From the NCBI GenBank assembly GCA_944380945.1, contig CALWJG010000025.1, positions 1 to 13,895 of the forward strand: a DNA stretch of 13,895 nucleotides, given 5' to 3'. This stretch comes from an uncultured Agathobaculum sp. GTDB lineage: Bacteria > Bacillota > Clostridia > Oscillospirales > Butyricicoccaceae. Below the pieces are notes generated by a model. It worked only from the letters and a program-made list of their open reading frames with translations. It did not search any database and was not told where the DNA came from. The position numbers and the translations under genes were made by a program. Of the stretch, positions 6,546 through 13,605 are shown piece after piece (position 1 is the first letter of the stretch; the number at the start of each line of letters is the position of its first letter).

Positions 6546-7682
6546 CTATGCCAGCCACTGCAGGGCCGTATCGCCGGTCAGGCTGCTCAGCCCGTAGACG
6601 AACAGGATCTCGTCCGCCGGGTTTTCCGCCAGCCAGTCCGAGATGGTCTGCCGCTTGAAGTAGCGCAGGTCGATCAGGTCGATCGTGCGGTACTCCTCGG
6701 CCAGAAAGGGCGCGAGCGCGTGCGCGTAGGAATCCTTGACCACCAGCAGGCGGCGGTCGCTGTCCGCATTGGTCTGGATGTGCACGCGCGCGTGGTTGCC
6801 GCTCAGGAACACCGGGTATTTGTCCGCCTGCTCCAGATAGGCGCGGAAATACAGGCCCTGCTGCGTGACCGGCTCTTCCCGGTTGGCGTCGTAGACCGTG
6901 ACCGTGGCCTGCAGCGCGGGATCGGTCCACAGCTCGAGCGTGTCGGGCGCGGTCAGCCACAGGCCGCTTTTGGCGTAGCTGGTGCCGTAAAAGCCGGGCG
7001 CCCGCTCGACAGCGAACGCCTCCTGCGGCACGGAGGACGCCTGCTTCTCCTCCATCAGCCGCGCATAGGCGCGGTAGGCGCCCGCGGTCGTCCAGTGGTG
7101 GTCCGTGCGGTAGTAGAGCGTCTCCGGCCGGTCGGCTTCGCGGAAGGCCTCCAGCAGGTCCACCCACTGCACGCTGTCCCCGGCGAGCCGCCGCGCCTCC
7201 TCGAGCAGCGTATCGTCCGGATAGGGCAGGTGCAGGCGGGGCAGCTTGTCCGATACCACCGCGCCCGCGGACGGCACGGCCATCAGATAGACCGGCGCGT
7301 CCTGCTGCGCGGCAAAGGCCGTGATGGCCTGCATATTGTCCCACAGGATCTGCCGGTCAGCCGAGACCGGTGCGGGAAACAGCCAGCCGTCCGCCCCGCG
7401 GACGATCTCGCCCACTGCATTCTGCCCCTCGGCCTGCCGCTGGTAGGCGTTCAGGCCGACAAGCGCCTCCCGCCCTGGGAAGTGGTCGGCCAGATAGCGG
7501 TCGATGTCCGCAAACAGGCTGCCGTCCGCAAGGGACGCGGCCGTGGGCTGCGGCGCGGCCGCCAGCACGCGCTTTTCCTTTTCCGAAAGCGTCTCGCGCG
7601 GCAGCAGCCAGAACGCGGCCTGTCCCGCGGCCAAAGCCCCCGCGAGCAGCAGCGCCACGGCCCGCGGATGACGAAATTGCAT
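6546..7682 (-). CDS. DHHW-family / AlgX-AlgJ-like extracytoplasmic acyltransferase
   Basis: 378-residue protein with an N-terminal hydrophobic segment (about 8-27) that anchors or exports it. It resembles AlgX/AlgJ-type SGNH enzymes that transfer acetyl groups onto surface polysaccharides. The DHHW motif is at 194-197. By analogy with AlgX DTHW, Asp194 and His196 would be catalytic, with Ser318 in VVKDSYAHA as the nucleophile. The segment DHFPGRE (66-72) and GADGWLF (96-102) are typical of the family. ATG 7682 has a GGGGAAGG site; the longer open frame overlaps the MBOAT gene out of frame and is rejected. It starts 17 bases after the MBOAT stop, the usual partner, which would supply acyl groups across the membrane. 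The glycan and acyl type are unknown. Confidence 0.92.
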   Translation of the reverse strand: MQFRHPRAVALLLAGALAAGQAAFWLLPRETLSEKEKRVLAAAPQPTAASLADGSLFADIDRYLADHFPGREALVGLNAYQRQAEGQNAVGEIVRGADGWLFPAPVSADRQILWDNMQAITAFAAQQDAPVYLMAVPSAGAVVSDKLPRLHLPYPDDTLLEEARRLAGDSVQWVDLLEAFREADRPETLYYRTDHHWTTAGAYRAYARLMEEKQASSVPQEAFAVERAPGFYGTSYAKSGLWLTAPDTLELWTDPALQATVTVYDANREEPVTQQGLYFRAYLEQADKYPVFLSGNHARVHIQTNADSDRRLLVVKDSYAHALAPFLAEEYRTIDLIDLRYFKRQTISDWLAENPADEILFVYGLSSLTGDTALQWLA

Positions 7683-7699
7683 ATCCTTCCCCTTCCCTC

Positions 7700-9082
7700 T
7701 CAAAACCGGAAATACAAAAACGGGTTGTAGCTCTGGGCGGCGAGCGCCGCCGTGCACAGCACGAGCAGCGCCAGACTGCCCGCCGGCACGCCCCAGCGCA
7801 GGGCCGCCGTGCGGCCCCACCGGCGGCGCAGGCGCACCGATACCGGCTGGCTGAGCACCGCCCCGGCGAGCAGCAGCGGCAGATAGGACAGCACCCACAC
7901 CGCCGCCTCCCGGCTGATCAGGCCGCCCGCGGGCGAAAACAGGGACGCGATATACGCGCCCAGCGCGCCCGGATCCTCAATGCCGAACAGCACCCAGCCG
8001 AACGCCACCAGCGCCAGCGTGAGCACGCGGCGCAGCGCATACGGCAGGCGCGCGAGCCGCGCCTCGCCCAGCAGGCGCTCGGCGGTCAGCAGCACGAAGT
8101 AGTACAGCCCCCACAGCACATAGTTCCACGCCGCGCCGTGCCACAGGCCGGTCAGCGCCCAGACGATGAGCAGATTGCGCACCGTGCGCGCCATGCCGCG
8201 GCGGCTGCCGCCCAGCGGGAAGTACACATAATCGCGGAACCAGCGGCTGAGCGTGATGTGCCAGCGCCGCCAGAACTCCCGGATGCTGTGCGCCGCATAG
8301 GGGTAGCGGAAGTTGACCGGCAGCTCAAAGCCGAACAGGCGGCCCAACCCGCGCGCCATGTCCGAATAGCCGGAAAAATCAAAGTAGATCTGCAGTGTGA
8401 ACGCCGCCGCGCCCGCCCACGCGCCCAGCACGCCCGTGCCGTCCGGCAGCGCGCGCAGGCCGTTCCACAGCGCGCCCATGGGGTTGGCGAGCAGCATTTT
8501 CTTGCCCAGGCCGCACAGCAGCAGGCAGAAGCCGTTCGCGAGCTTGTTCCAGGTCTCCTCGCGGCCGGTCAGCTGCCCGCGCAGCTCGCCGTAGCGCACG
8601 ATCGGCCCGGCGATCAGCTGGGGGAAAAAGGTCATGTAGGCCGCAAAGCGCACCGGACTGTCCTCCGCCGGCACCGCGTGCCGGTAAACGTCCAGCACAT
8701 AGGACACCACCTGAAAGGTGTAGAACGAAATGCCCAGCGGCAGCGGGATCGCGCCCGGCAGCAGCCCCTCCAGTCCGAGGTTTTGCAGCACAAAGCCGGT
8801 GTATTTGAACGCCACGAGCAGCCCCAGATCGAGCGCGAGCGCCGCGATCAGCCAGCGCCGCCGGGCGCGCCGGACGGTGCAGGCCGCCATGCGGCGGCCG
8901 ATCAGCCAGTTGACGAGCGCAGTCAGCAGGATGACCGGCAGGAACCACGGCTCGCCCCAGCCGTAAAACACCAGATTGGCCGCGAGCAGGAACGGGTTGC
9001 GCCACCGCCGCGGCAGGATATAATAGCCCGCCAGCACGGCGGGCAGAAAGAAATACAGAAAAATCAGGCTGGCGAAGCTCAC
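7700..9082 (-). CDS. MBOAT-family O-acyltransferase (AlgI-like)
   Basis: 460-residue polytopic membrane protein of the membrane-bound O-acyltransferase family, AlgI/DltB/PatA branch. These proteins move acyl groups from cytoplasmic acyl-CoA to an extracytoplasmic acceptor. Visible family blocks are FYGWGEPWF (39-47), PLGISFYTFQ (115-124), YFDFSGYSDMA (233-243), REFWRRWHITLSRWFRDYVYFPLGG (268-292, His275) and TGLWHGAAWNY (311-321, with His315 the expected catalytic histidine). The N-terminus MSFAS, directly into a hydrophobic helix, is typical. The start is GTG 9082, with AAAGG about 13 bases upstream; the previous gene ends 13 bases before it. Sits between a DUF4358-like lipoprotein and the DHHW protein, so it is the membrane core of the acylation cassette. 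Confidence 0.95.
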   Translation of the reverse strand: MSFASLIFLYFFLPAVLAGYYILPRRWRNPFLLAANLVFYGWGEPWFLPVILLTALVNWLIGRRMAACTVRRARRRWLIAALALDLGLLVAFKYTGFVLQNLGLEGLLPGAIPLPLGISFYTFQVVSYVLDVYRHAVPAEDSPVRFAAYMTFFPQLIAGPIVRYGELRGQLTGREETWNKLANGFCLLLCGLGKKMLLANPMGALWNGLRALPDGTGVLGAWAGAAAFTLQIYFDFSGYSDMARGLGRLFGFELPVNFRYPYAAHSIREFWRRWHITLSRWFRDYVYFPLGGSRRGMARTVRNLLIVWALTGLWHGAAWNYVLWGLYYFVLLTAERLLGEARLARLPYALRRVLTLALVAFGWVLFGIEDPGALGAYIASLFSPAGGLISREAAVWVLSYLPLLLAGAVLSQPVSVRLRRRWGRTAALRWGVPAGSLALLVLCTAALAAQSYNPFLYFRF

Positions 9083-9095
9083 TGCCGCACCGCCT

Positions 9096-9566
9096 TTACG
9101 GGTGCAGCAGGCTGCGCACGGCGGACTTGGCCGCCGTGTTGTCCGCCGTCACGCAGAACACCACATACACGCCGTCCTGCTCGAGCACGGCGCTTTCCAG
9201 CTTGGGCACTTCCTCGGGCTTGTAGTCCGAATAGCCCGCGATCCAGCTGTCGGTAAACGCCTGCAGCTGCGCGGCGATCTCTCCGGCCGCCGCCGCGTCC
9301 ACAGCCTCGAACACGGCCGCGCTCTCCGCGGTCGCGCCGCTGCCGACATAGGCCGCGCCGTCCGCCGCGAGCGACGGGTCCACGCTGTAAAACCGGCACG
9401 CGCCGGCGGTATCCATATCGGTCATCTGGTCGGTGAAGGACAGCTCCTCCCCCAGCCGGTCCCGCGCGGCCGCGGGGTCGAGCGCGGTCTTTGCGCCGCA
9501 GCCCGCCGCCAGCAGGCACAGCGCCGCCGCGCACGCCGCGGCGATCTGTTTGCTTATCCGTCTCAT
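9096..9566 (-). CDS. Lipoprotein, DUF4358-like
   Basis: 156-residue predicted lipoprotein. Signal peptide with basic MRRISKQ and hydrophobic core ends in a lipobox LAAGC, giving Cys23 as the lipidated residue; the mature part is about 134 residues. The body (SFTDQMTDMDTAGACRFY, then an Ala-rich helix region and DGVYVVFCVTADN near the C-terminus) matches the DUF4358 pattern as I remember it. That family has no established function but is often seen next to MBOAT/SGNH genes in Clostridia (recollection, unchecked). No catalytic motif is apparent. ATGA overlap with the upstream SGNH lipoprotein stop implies translational coupling. Likely an accessory or scaffold component on the outer face of the membrane. 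Confidence 0.82.
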   Translation of the reverse strand: MRRISKQIAAACAAALCLLAAGCGAKTALDPAAARDRLGEELSFTDQMTDMDTAGACRFYSVDPSLAADGAAYVGSGATAESAAVFEAVDAAAAGEIAAQLQAFTDSWIAGYSDYKPEEVPKLESAVLEQDGVYVVFCVTADNTAAKSAVRSLLHP

Positions 9567-10285
9567 TTACTCTGCGCCTCCGCGATCTCCCGTTTGAGCA
9601 AATCCGCCCATTTCGCCGTGTATTCCTTCGCGGGATGGATGCCGTCCGCCGCCGCATCCGCGGGCAGGCAGCCGTCCGTCCCGGCCAGCGCGGCAAAAGA
9701 ATCGACGTAGACCGCGCCGTTTTCCTGCGCGACCTGCGCGATCTCTGCGTTGCACGCGCGGATCGAGGCGTTGTTGGTGTTGTCCTCGTTTTTGGCTGAT
9801 GCCTCGGCGGAGACCGGCGGATTCGCGGCAAGATAGATGACCGCGTCCGGGCAGGCGGCGCGCGCGGCGTCGATCACCCTGCCGTACTGCTCCGTGAACG
9901 CCTGCCGGTTGCTCCAGCCCAGCTCATTCTCGCCAAAGAAGAACACGATGTTGGCAAAGTCCCTGCCCTCAAGCAGGCCGATGACCGGCGTTTGGGTGTC
10001 CTCCCCCTGCAGCATGGGCTGCTCGAATACACTGTTCACATTCAGCCCCACGCGGTAAAAGCACGCTGCACCGGGCAGCGCGTCATAGGTAAAAAAGCTC
10101 TCGATGTAAGAATTGCCGACCAGCGCTGTATCCGCATAGGCGGCCTGCGGCGCTGGCTGCGTTGTCTGTGCCGCCTGCGCGGCCTGATCTGTCCCCCCGT
10201 TTTGCTGCGCCGATGCGGGCTGTCTGCCGCAGCCGGTCAGGCAGGCGGCGGCCAGCAGCCCCACAGCGATCGTTCGCGCTTTCAA
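9563..10285 (-). CDS. SGNH/GDSL-type hydrolase lipoprotein
   Basis: 240-residue predicted lipoprotein; the lipobox LTGC places the lipidated cysteine at 19, followed by a Gln/Ala-rich linker to about residue 50. The catalytic region has SGNH blocks: LVGNSY with Ser59, FFFGENELGW with Asn120, and DGIHP with Asp214 and His217. SGNH enzymes act as esterases or as O-acyltransferases on glycans. With an MBOAT and a DHHW protein in the same operon it may transfer or remove acyl groups on an envelope polymer. The start is TTG 10285, with AAGGATGGAG five bases before it; no in-frame ATG suits better. First gene of the four-gene operon, coupled to the next by an ATGA overlap. Fold is confident, direction of the reaction is not. 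Confidence 0.9.
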   Translation of the reverse strand: MKARTIAVGLLAAACLTGCGRQPASAQQNGGTDQAAQAAQTTQPAPQAAYADTALVGNSYIESFFTYDALPGAACFYRVGLNVNSVFEQPMLQGEDTQTPVIGLLEGRDFANIVFFFGENELGWSNRQAFTEQYGRVIDAARAACPDAVIYLAANPPVSAEASAKNEDNTNNASIRACNAEIAQVAQENGAVYVDSFAALAGTDGCLPADAAADGIHPAKEYTAKWADLLKREIAEAQSK

Positions 10286-10309
10286 TATTGCTCCATCCTT
10301 TCCTTGCGT

Positions 10310-10327
10310 CTGTCCGTTTGCGGACAG
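10310..10327 (-). promoter_or_regulatory. Leader hairpin of the acylation operon
   Basis: Minus-strand CTGTCCG-CAAA-CGGACAG is a perfect 7-base-pair stem with a four-base loop, starting about at the predicted transcription start and lying some 15 bases ahead of the ribosome binding site. No U tract follows. It may stabilise the transcript or serve as an operator. Confidence 0.6.
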
Positions 10328-10332
10328 CTTCT

Positions 10333-10361
10333 TTTATACCACAAATGGCAGGCGCAGGCAA
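10333..10361 (-). promoter_or_regulatory. Promoter of the SGNH-DUF4358-MBOAT-DHHW operon
   Basis: TTGCCT (10361-10356), 17-base spacer, TATAAA (10338-10333); transcription would start near 10326, giving a leader of about 40 bases. Confidence 0.75.
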
Positions 10362-10381
10362 CAAAGGTAACAACACTGTTG

Positions 10382-10403
10382 CTGAATTGATACTGAACTG
10401 ATA
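10382..10403. repeat. Tandem 11-base repeat upstream of the acylation-operon promoter
   Basis: CTGAATTGATA (10382-10392) is followed directly by CTGAACTGATA (10393-10403), one mismatch. The pair lies about 20-40 bases upstream of the -35 box, in an A/T-rich stretch next to CAACACTGTTG, an inverted repeat at 10372-10382. Spacing of one helical turn suits a transcription factor dimer. Confidence 0.55.
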
Positions 10404-10501
10404 ACTTGGAAAAGCGTTTCCCCACCCGCCGGCGGTTTTGCGGACTGCCGGCAGGCGCGGCATCCACCGGGCAGGCGAAACACGCCCCGTCCCGGGTGCA
10501 G

Positions 10502-10531
10502 AAAGGCGGCGGCCCGATCGGACCGCCGCCT
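10502..10531 (-). terminator. Rho-independent terminator after the SLH-protein gene
   Basis: Minus-strand AGGCGGCGGUCC pairs with GGGCCGCCGCCU (one U-G) around a four-base GAUC loop, followed by UUUCU. Positioned about 20 bases after the stop codon at 10553. Confidence 0.82.
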
Positions 10532-10552
10532 CGCATTTTATCTTTTCCGTTA

Positions 10553-12016
10553 TTACAGGACATCCTCACACAGCCGCATCAGGATCACCGCAAGCTGCGC
10601 GCGGGTCGCGCTGCCCTTGGGGGAGAGCATGGCGCCCGATGTGCCCGTGATCAGGCCCTCGCCGCCGGCCCACTGCATCGCCGGCACGGCATAGTGGCTG
10701 ATCTGCGCCGCGTCTGCATATTCGTGGAGGGACATGCCGCCCTGCTCCGCGTCATAGCCCTTAGACTGCGCATAGCGGTACAGGATGACCGCCAGCTGCT
10801 CCCGGGTGATCGGCTCGTTCGGTGCAAACGAGAAATCCGTGATCCCGTTGACCAGCCCCAGTCCGGCCGCCCAGCTGACCGCGTCTGCATAATAGACATC
10901 GGACGAGACATCCGCGAAGTCCACCGCATTCGCGTGCGGTTCACCCTCCATACGGTACAGGATCGTGACGACCATGCTGCGGGTCGCCGCATCGTCCGGG
11001 CTGAAGCGGTTCGCACTGGTGCCGTTCATCATATTGTTTTCGGATACATAGGCCACGGCGTCCGCAAACCATGCGCCCGCCGGCACGTCTGCAAAGCCGT
11101 CGGCCGCCGTCCGGAAGCTGCGGGTCTCGCCCCAGCAGGTCTCGCCTTCCACCTCCGCGTAGGCGGCGTAATAGTAGACCGTATCCGGCTCGAGAGAAAC
11201 GCCCCACGCCGCGGTATCAAACTGCAGCTCTGCGCTCGTCCCGCTCACGCGGTCCGCACCGAGCTCGGTCAGCGATGCCGGGGCCGTGCCCAGACACATG
11301 CCGATCTCGCTGACCGGCACGTTGGATTCCACCGCGCCGCACAGCACAGCGCCGGACGCAGTGATATCCTCCGCCGCTCCGGTCGTCACTGTGACCTCGG
11401 CCGGCTCCTCCTCAACGACCGCGCCCGCGATCGGCGTCGTCAGCACGTTTTTATTGCAGCGGTACAGGGACAGGCCGTACCCCACCGGGCTGAAATCCCC
11501 CAGCCCGTATGCCAGGCAATCCTCCCAGCGGAAGCTGTTGATCTGCACGCCGCGCCCGCTGGTGTTGTCGTAAATCGTGATCTCGTCCGCGCTCACCGCA
11601 TAGATCATCGCGATGTGCTGCGAATCGGTAAACGTGCTCTTATACTGGATCAGGTCGCCCGGCTGCGACTGCCGCAAAAGCGACAGCACCGCGTCGTTGC
11701 CGCCGAGCGTGGCGCCGAGCTCATCCCAATCGCTGTTTGCGTTGAGCAGCGTCTTATAGCCGTATTCGTTTACCGCCTGCGTCGGGATCGCGACGCCAAA
11801 CAGCTGCATGGAGATCTCATGCAGGAACGCATAGCAGCCCGAACGGATGCCGGGCACATCAAAGGTGTGATAGGAGGCGTCCTTGTACGGGCTGACGCTG
11901 CTGATCTGCTGCAGCCGGCTCTGGATCGCAGATGCCGGGGAGGCGGCAAAGGCTGCCGGCATCATCCCGGCGAGCAGGCAAAATGACAGCAGCGCCGCTA
12001 TGATCTTTTTTCTCAT
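10553..12016 (-). CDS. Secreted SLH-domain surface protein with possible cysteine-peptidase-like N-terminal domain
   Basis: 487-residue exported protein. The signal peptide (1-24) ends AAFA/ASPA. Residues about 50-190 form a domain with Cys61 (RSGCYAF), His134 (SQHIAMIY) and Asp150 (IYDNT), preceded by GDLIQY. That order and spacing recall NlpC/P60 or CHAP-type amidases, though I could not assign the family. Residues about 205-303 look like a fibronectin-III-type module (EPDTVYYYAAYAEV). Three SLH repeats follow (about 308-352, 367-412, 433-480) with FADV and ITREQLAVILYRYA; these bind pyruvylated secondary wall polymer. So the protein is likely held on the cell wall and may cut peptidoglycan or peptides there. 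ATG 12016 has GAGGGA as binding site; the longer frame to 12064 covers promoter-proximal leader. Own promoter and terminator. Confidence 0.9.
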   Translation of the reverse strand: MRKKIIAALLSFCLLAGMMPAAFAASPASAIQSRLQQISSVSPYKDASYHTFDVPGIRSGCYAFLHEISMQLFGVAIPTQAVNEYGYKTLLNANSDWDELGATLGGNDAVLSLLRQSQPGDLIQYKSTFTDSQHIAMIYAVSADEITIYDNTSGRGVQINSFRWEDCLAYGLGDFSPVGYGLSLYRCNKNVLTTPIAGAVVEEEPAEVTVTTGAAEDITASGAVLCGAVESNVPVSEIGMCLGTAPASLTELGADRVSGTSAELQFDTAAWGVSLEPDTVYYYAAYAEVEGETCWGETRSFRTAADGFADVPAGAWFADAVAYVSENNMMNGTSANRFSPDDAATRSMVVTILYRMEGEPHANAVDFADVSSDVYYADAVSWAAGLGLVNGITDFSFAPNEPITREQLAVILYRYAQSKGYDAEQGGMSLHEYADAAQISHYAVPAMQWAGGEGLITGTSGAMLSPKGSATRAQLAVILMRLCEDVL

Positions 12017-12069
12017 GTAGTTTCCCTCGCTTTGCTTTTGGTCACATCCTGCGGATGGATACACACCGG

Positions 12070-12098
12070 ATTATACCACAAACCTGCCGCCGCCGCAA
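12070..12098 (-). promoter_or_regulatory. Promoter of the SLH-protein gene
   Basis: TTGCGG (12098-12093), 17-base spacer, TATAAT (12075-12070). It overlaps a GC hairpin that follows the flavodoxin-like gene. Confidence 0.75.
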
Positions 12099-12112
12099 CA
12101 CAGCGGCGGATT

Positions 12113-12580
12113 TCATGTCGCATTTTCGCATCCGCAGGCTTGCCGGATGCGCCGGTAAAACCGGCGGGCATTCTCCAGATCCCGGCTGTTCGGGTGCCCC
12201 TTGGCGATACCGCCCACCAGCTTCCACGGGCCGAACGTATCATAGCCCCGGCAGCCGAACGTGCCCAGCACCGGACAGCCCTTTTCCGCCGCGACCGCGG
12301 ACAGCACCCTGGGACCCGTGCCCTTGGCTGCGCCGTAGGTGCAGACGAAAAACACCGGCCTGCCCTGCGGCAGATACTGCCGCGCGAACTGGATGACGCC
12401 CGCATGGAATTTCCCAAAGTACACGCCGGAGGCGAAGCCGATGCAGTCATAGTCCTCCAGATGCACAGCCTGCCGCGCCGTCGCGTCGATCAGGTCGGCG
12501 TCCCCCTCCTCCGCCATGGCCTGAATCACCCGCAGCGTGTTGCCGTGATGGCGGGAGTAATAGCAGATCGCAGTTTTCAT
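12113..12580 (-). CDS. Flavodoxin-like FMN-binding protein
   Basis: 155-residue soluble protein with a flavodoxin fold. The FMN phosphate-binding loop is SRHHGNT at residues 9-15 after the first strand AICYY. FASGVYFGKFHAG (49-61) and VFFVCTYGAAKGTG (76-89) cover the isoalloxazine-binding loops. The C-terminal GPWKLVGGIAKGHPNSRDLENARRF (117-141) is typical of the short flavodoxin family of Clostridia. It would carry electrons in a low-potential reaction; no partner is visible nearby. ATG 12580 has a strong GAGGAGG site and lies 13 bases after the deformylase-like stop. The longer frame to 12688 is only overlap. Third gene of the operon. Downstream is a GC hairpin without a U tract, so termination is uncertain. 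Confidence 0.93.
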   Translation of the reverse strand: MKTAICYYSRHHGNTLRVIQAMAEEGDADLIDATARQAVHLEDYDCIGFASGVYFGKFHAGVIQFARQYLPQGRPVFFVCTYGAAKGTGPRVLSAVAAEKGCPVLGTFGCRGYDTFGPWKLVGGIAKGHPNSRDLENARRFYRRIRQACGCENAT

Positions 12581-12593
12581 CGGGTTTGCCTCC

Positions 12594-13004
12594 TCAGATG
12601 ATAATGCCCTCGCAGTGGTCGATCTCGTGCTGGATGATCTGCGCGGTCCAGCCGGTGAAGGTCTTGATGCGCTGCTGGAACTTCTCATTCTGCCAGCGCA
12701 CCTTGATGGTCTGCCAGCGCTTGGCCGGACGCACGCCGGTCAGGGACAGGCAGCCCTCCTCGGCGTCGTACGGGCCGGACCGCCTGATGATCTCCGGATT
12801 GAACATGACCATGTATTCCCCTTCGTTGTCAAAGGCGATGATGCGCTTGTTCACGCCGATCATGTTGGCCGCCATGCCTACGCAGCCGTCCCTGTGGTGC
12901 GCGAGCGTCTCCAGCAGGTCGGCCGCGGTCTGCAGATCGGCCGGCACGGCGGGCTCGGCCTTCTGCGCCAGAAAGGCTTGGTCTTTGCAAATCTCCCGGA
13001 TCAT
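12594..13004 (-). CDS. def: Peptide deformylase-like protein with motif-1 Gln replaced by Met
   Basis: 136-residue cytoplasmic member of the peptide deformylase family, which removes the N-formyl group from nascent proteins. The metal ligands are intact: EGCLS (83-87, Cys85) and HEIDH (126-130, His126, Glu127, His130). Motif 1 reads GMAANMIGV (43-51), whereas the canonical form is GxGLAAxQ; the catalytic glutamine is Met48 here. The protein is shorter than usual (150-170) and lacks the C-terminal helix. I recall this short Gln-less subfamily in many Firmicutes, so it is probably not a local mutation. It may be a weak deformylase or act on another substrate. ATG 13004 overlaps the SGNH stop as ATGA, after AGGAGG. 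Coupled to SGNH and the flavodoxin-like gene. Confidence 0.88.
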   Translation of the reverse strand: MIREICKDQAFLAQKAEPAVPADLQTAADLLETLAHHRDGCVGMAANMIGVNKRIIAFDNEGEYMVMFNPEIIRRSGPYDAEEGCLSLTGVRPAKRWQTIKVRWQNEKFQQRIKTFTGWTAQIIQHEIDHCEGIII

Positions 13005-13573
13005 CGTTGTTCCTCCTCATATTGCCGGATCGCCGCCGCGATGGTCTCCGCCGCCAGGTGCGAGCCCTGTTCATTGGGATGCACCCCGTCGGCAGCATAG
13101 AGCTCCTGCGTATCGGCCAGCTCGTAAAACCGCTGTCCGACCGCCGCGAGCAGCGCGTGATTGTCCCCGGCCGCTTTGCGGCAGGCCGCGGCGAGCCCGC
13201 GCGCCATCTGCCCGTACTCCCAGCCCTTGGCGGCGAGTGCGGTGCTCCCTCGCTGGTAGGCCCAGGTGGCATAGAGCACCGGCACCGCGCCGTTTGCCCG
13301 GATCAGGGCGCACAGCCGCCCCACGCTGTCATAAAACCGCGCGGGCGCGCTGAACGGGCCGTGGCTCATCTCCTGCAGCACTACAAAGTCCCAGCGCTCC
13401 GCCGCGAGCGCCGCCTGCGTCCGCGCGCCCAGACGGGTCGCCGGGTTCAGGTGTTCGGCCAGCCGCGCCCCGCCGCGGGTGTGGGAAACGACCGCCGCGC
13501 CGGTCAGCCTGGCCAGCGTCTGCGGCATATCGTTTGCCGCCGTCAGGCTGTTGCCCAGCATGAGAATACGCAT
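13001..13573 (-). CDS. SGNH/GDSL-type hydrolase, cytoplasmic
   Basis: 190-residue protein without signal peptide. SGNH blocks: GNSL with Ser9, VVLQEMS (64-70) with Gln67 in the place of the usual GxND Asn, and DGVHP with Asp162 and His165. The VVLQE form recalls the DUF4886 branch of SGNH proteins; substrate unknown (esterase or acyl hydrolase). ATG 13573 follows AGGGGG at seven bases; an upstream in-frame ATG at 13597 has its binding site too close. The TGA overlaps the deformylase-like start, so translation is probably coupled. It differs from the SGNH lipoprotein near 10000 in lacking export signals. Its operon context with a deformylase-like protein and a flavodoxin gives no clear pathway. 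Confidence 0.9.
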   Translation of the reverse strand: MRILMLGNSLTAANDMPQTLARLTGAAVVSHTRGGARLAEHLNPATRLGARTQAALAAERWDFVVLQEMSHGPFSAPARFYDSVGRLCALIRANGAVPVLYATWAYQRGSTALAAKGWEYGQMARGLAAACRKAAGDNHALLAAVGQRFYELADTQELYAADGVHPNEQGSHLAAETIAAAIRQYEEEQR

Positions 13574-13605
13574 CGTGACGCCCCCTGTTCGTTTCATTCC
13601 CTTGC

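Noticed and set aside
4859..6658. 599-codon plus-strand open frame (also long plus-strand frames at 2867-4189, 7370-9256 and 10406-11986)
   Set aside because: Each lies opposite well-recognised minus-strand genes, is rich in Arg/His/Ala/Gln as expected for antisense GC-rich DNA, and shows no family motif or ribosome binding site.
10282..10296. Four-codon minus-strand mini-frame (MEQY) whose TGA overlaps the TTG start of the SGNH lipoprotein
   Set aside because: The ribosome binding site is too close to its ATG; more likely chance, though coupling cannot be excluded.
12090..12109. GC hairpin CCGCCGC/GCGGCGG after the flavodoxin-like gene as terminator
   Set aside because: No U tract on the minus strand and it overlaps the -35 box of the SLH-gene promoter.
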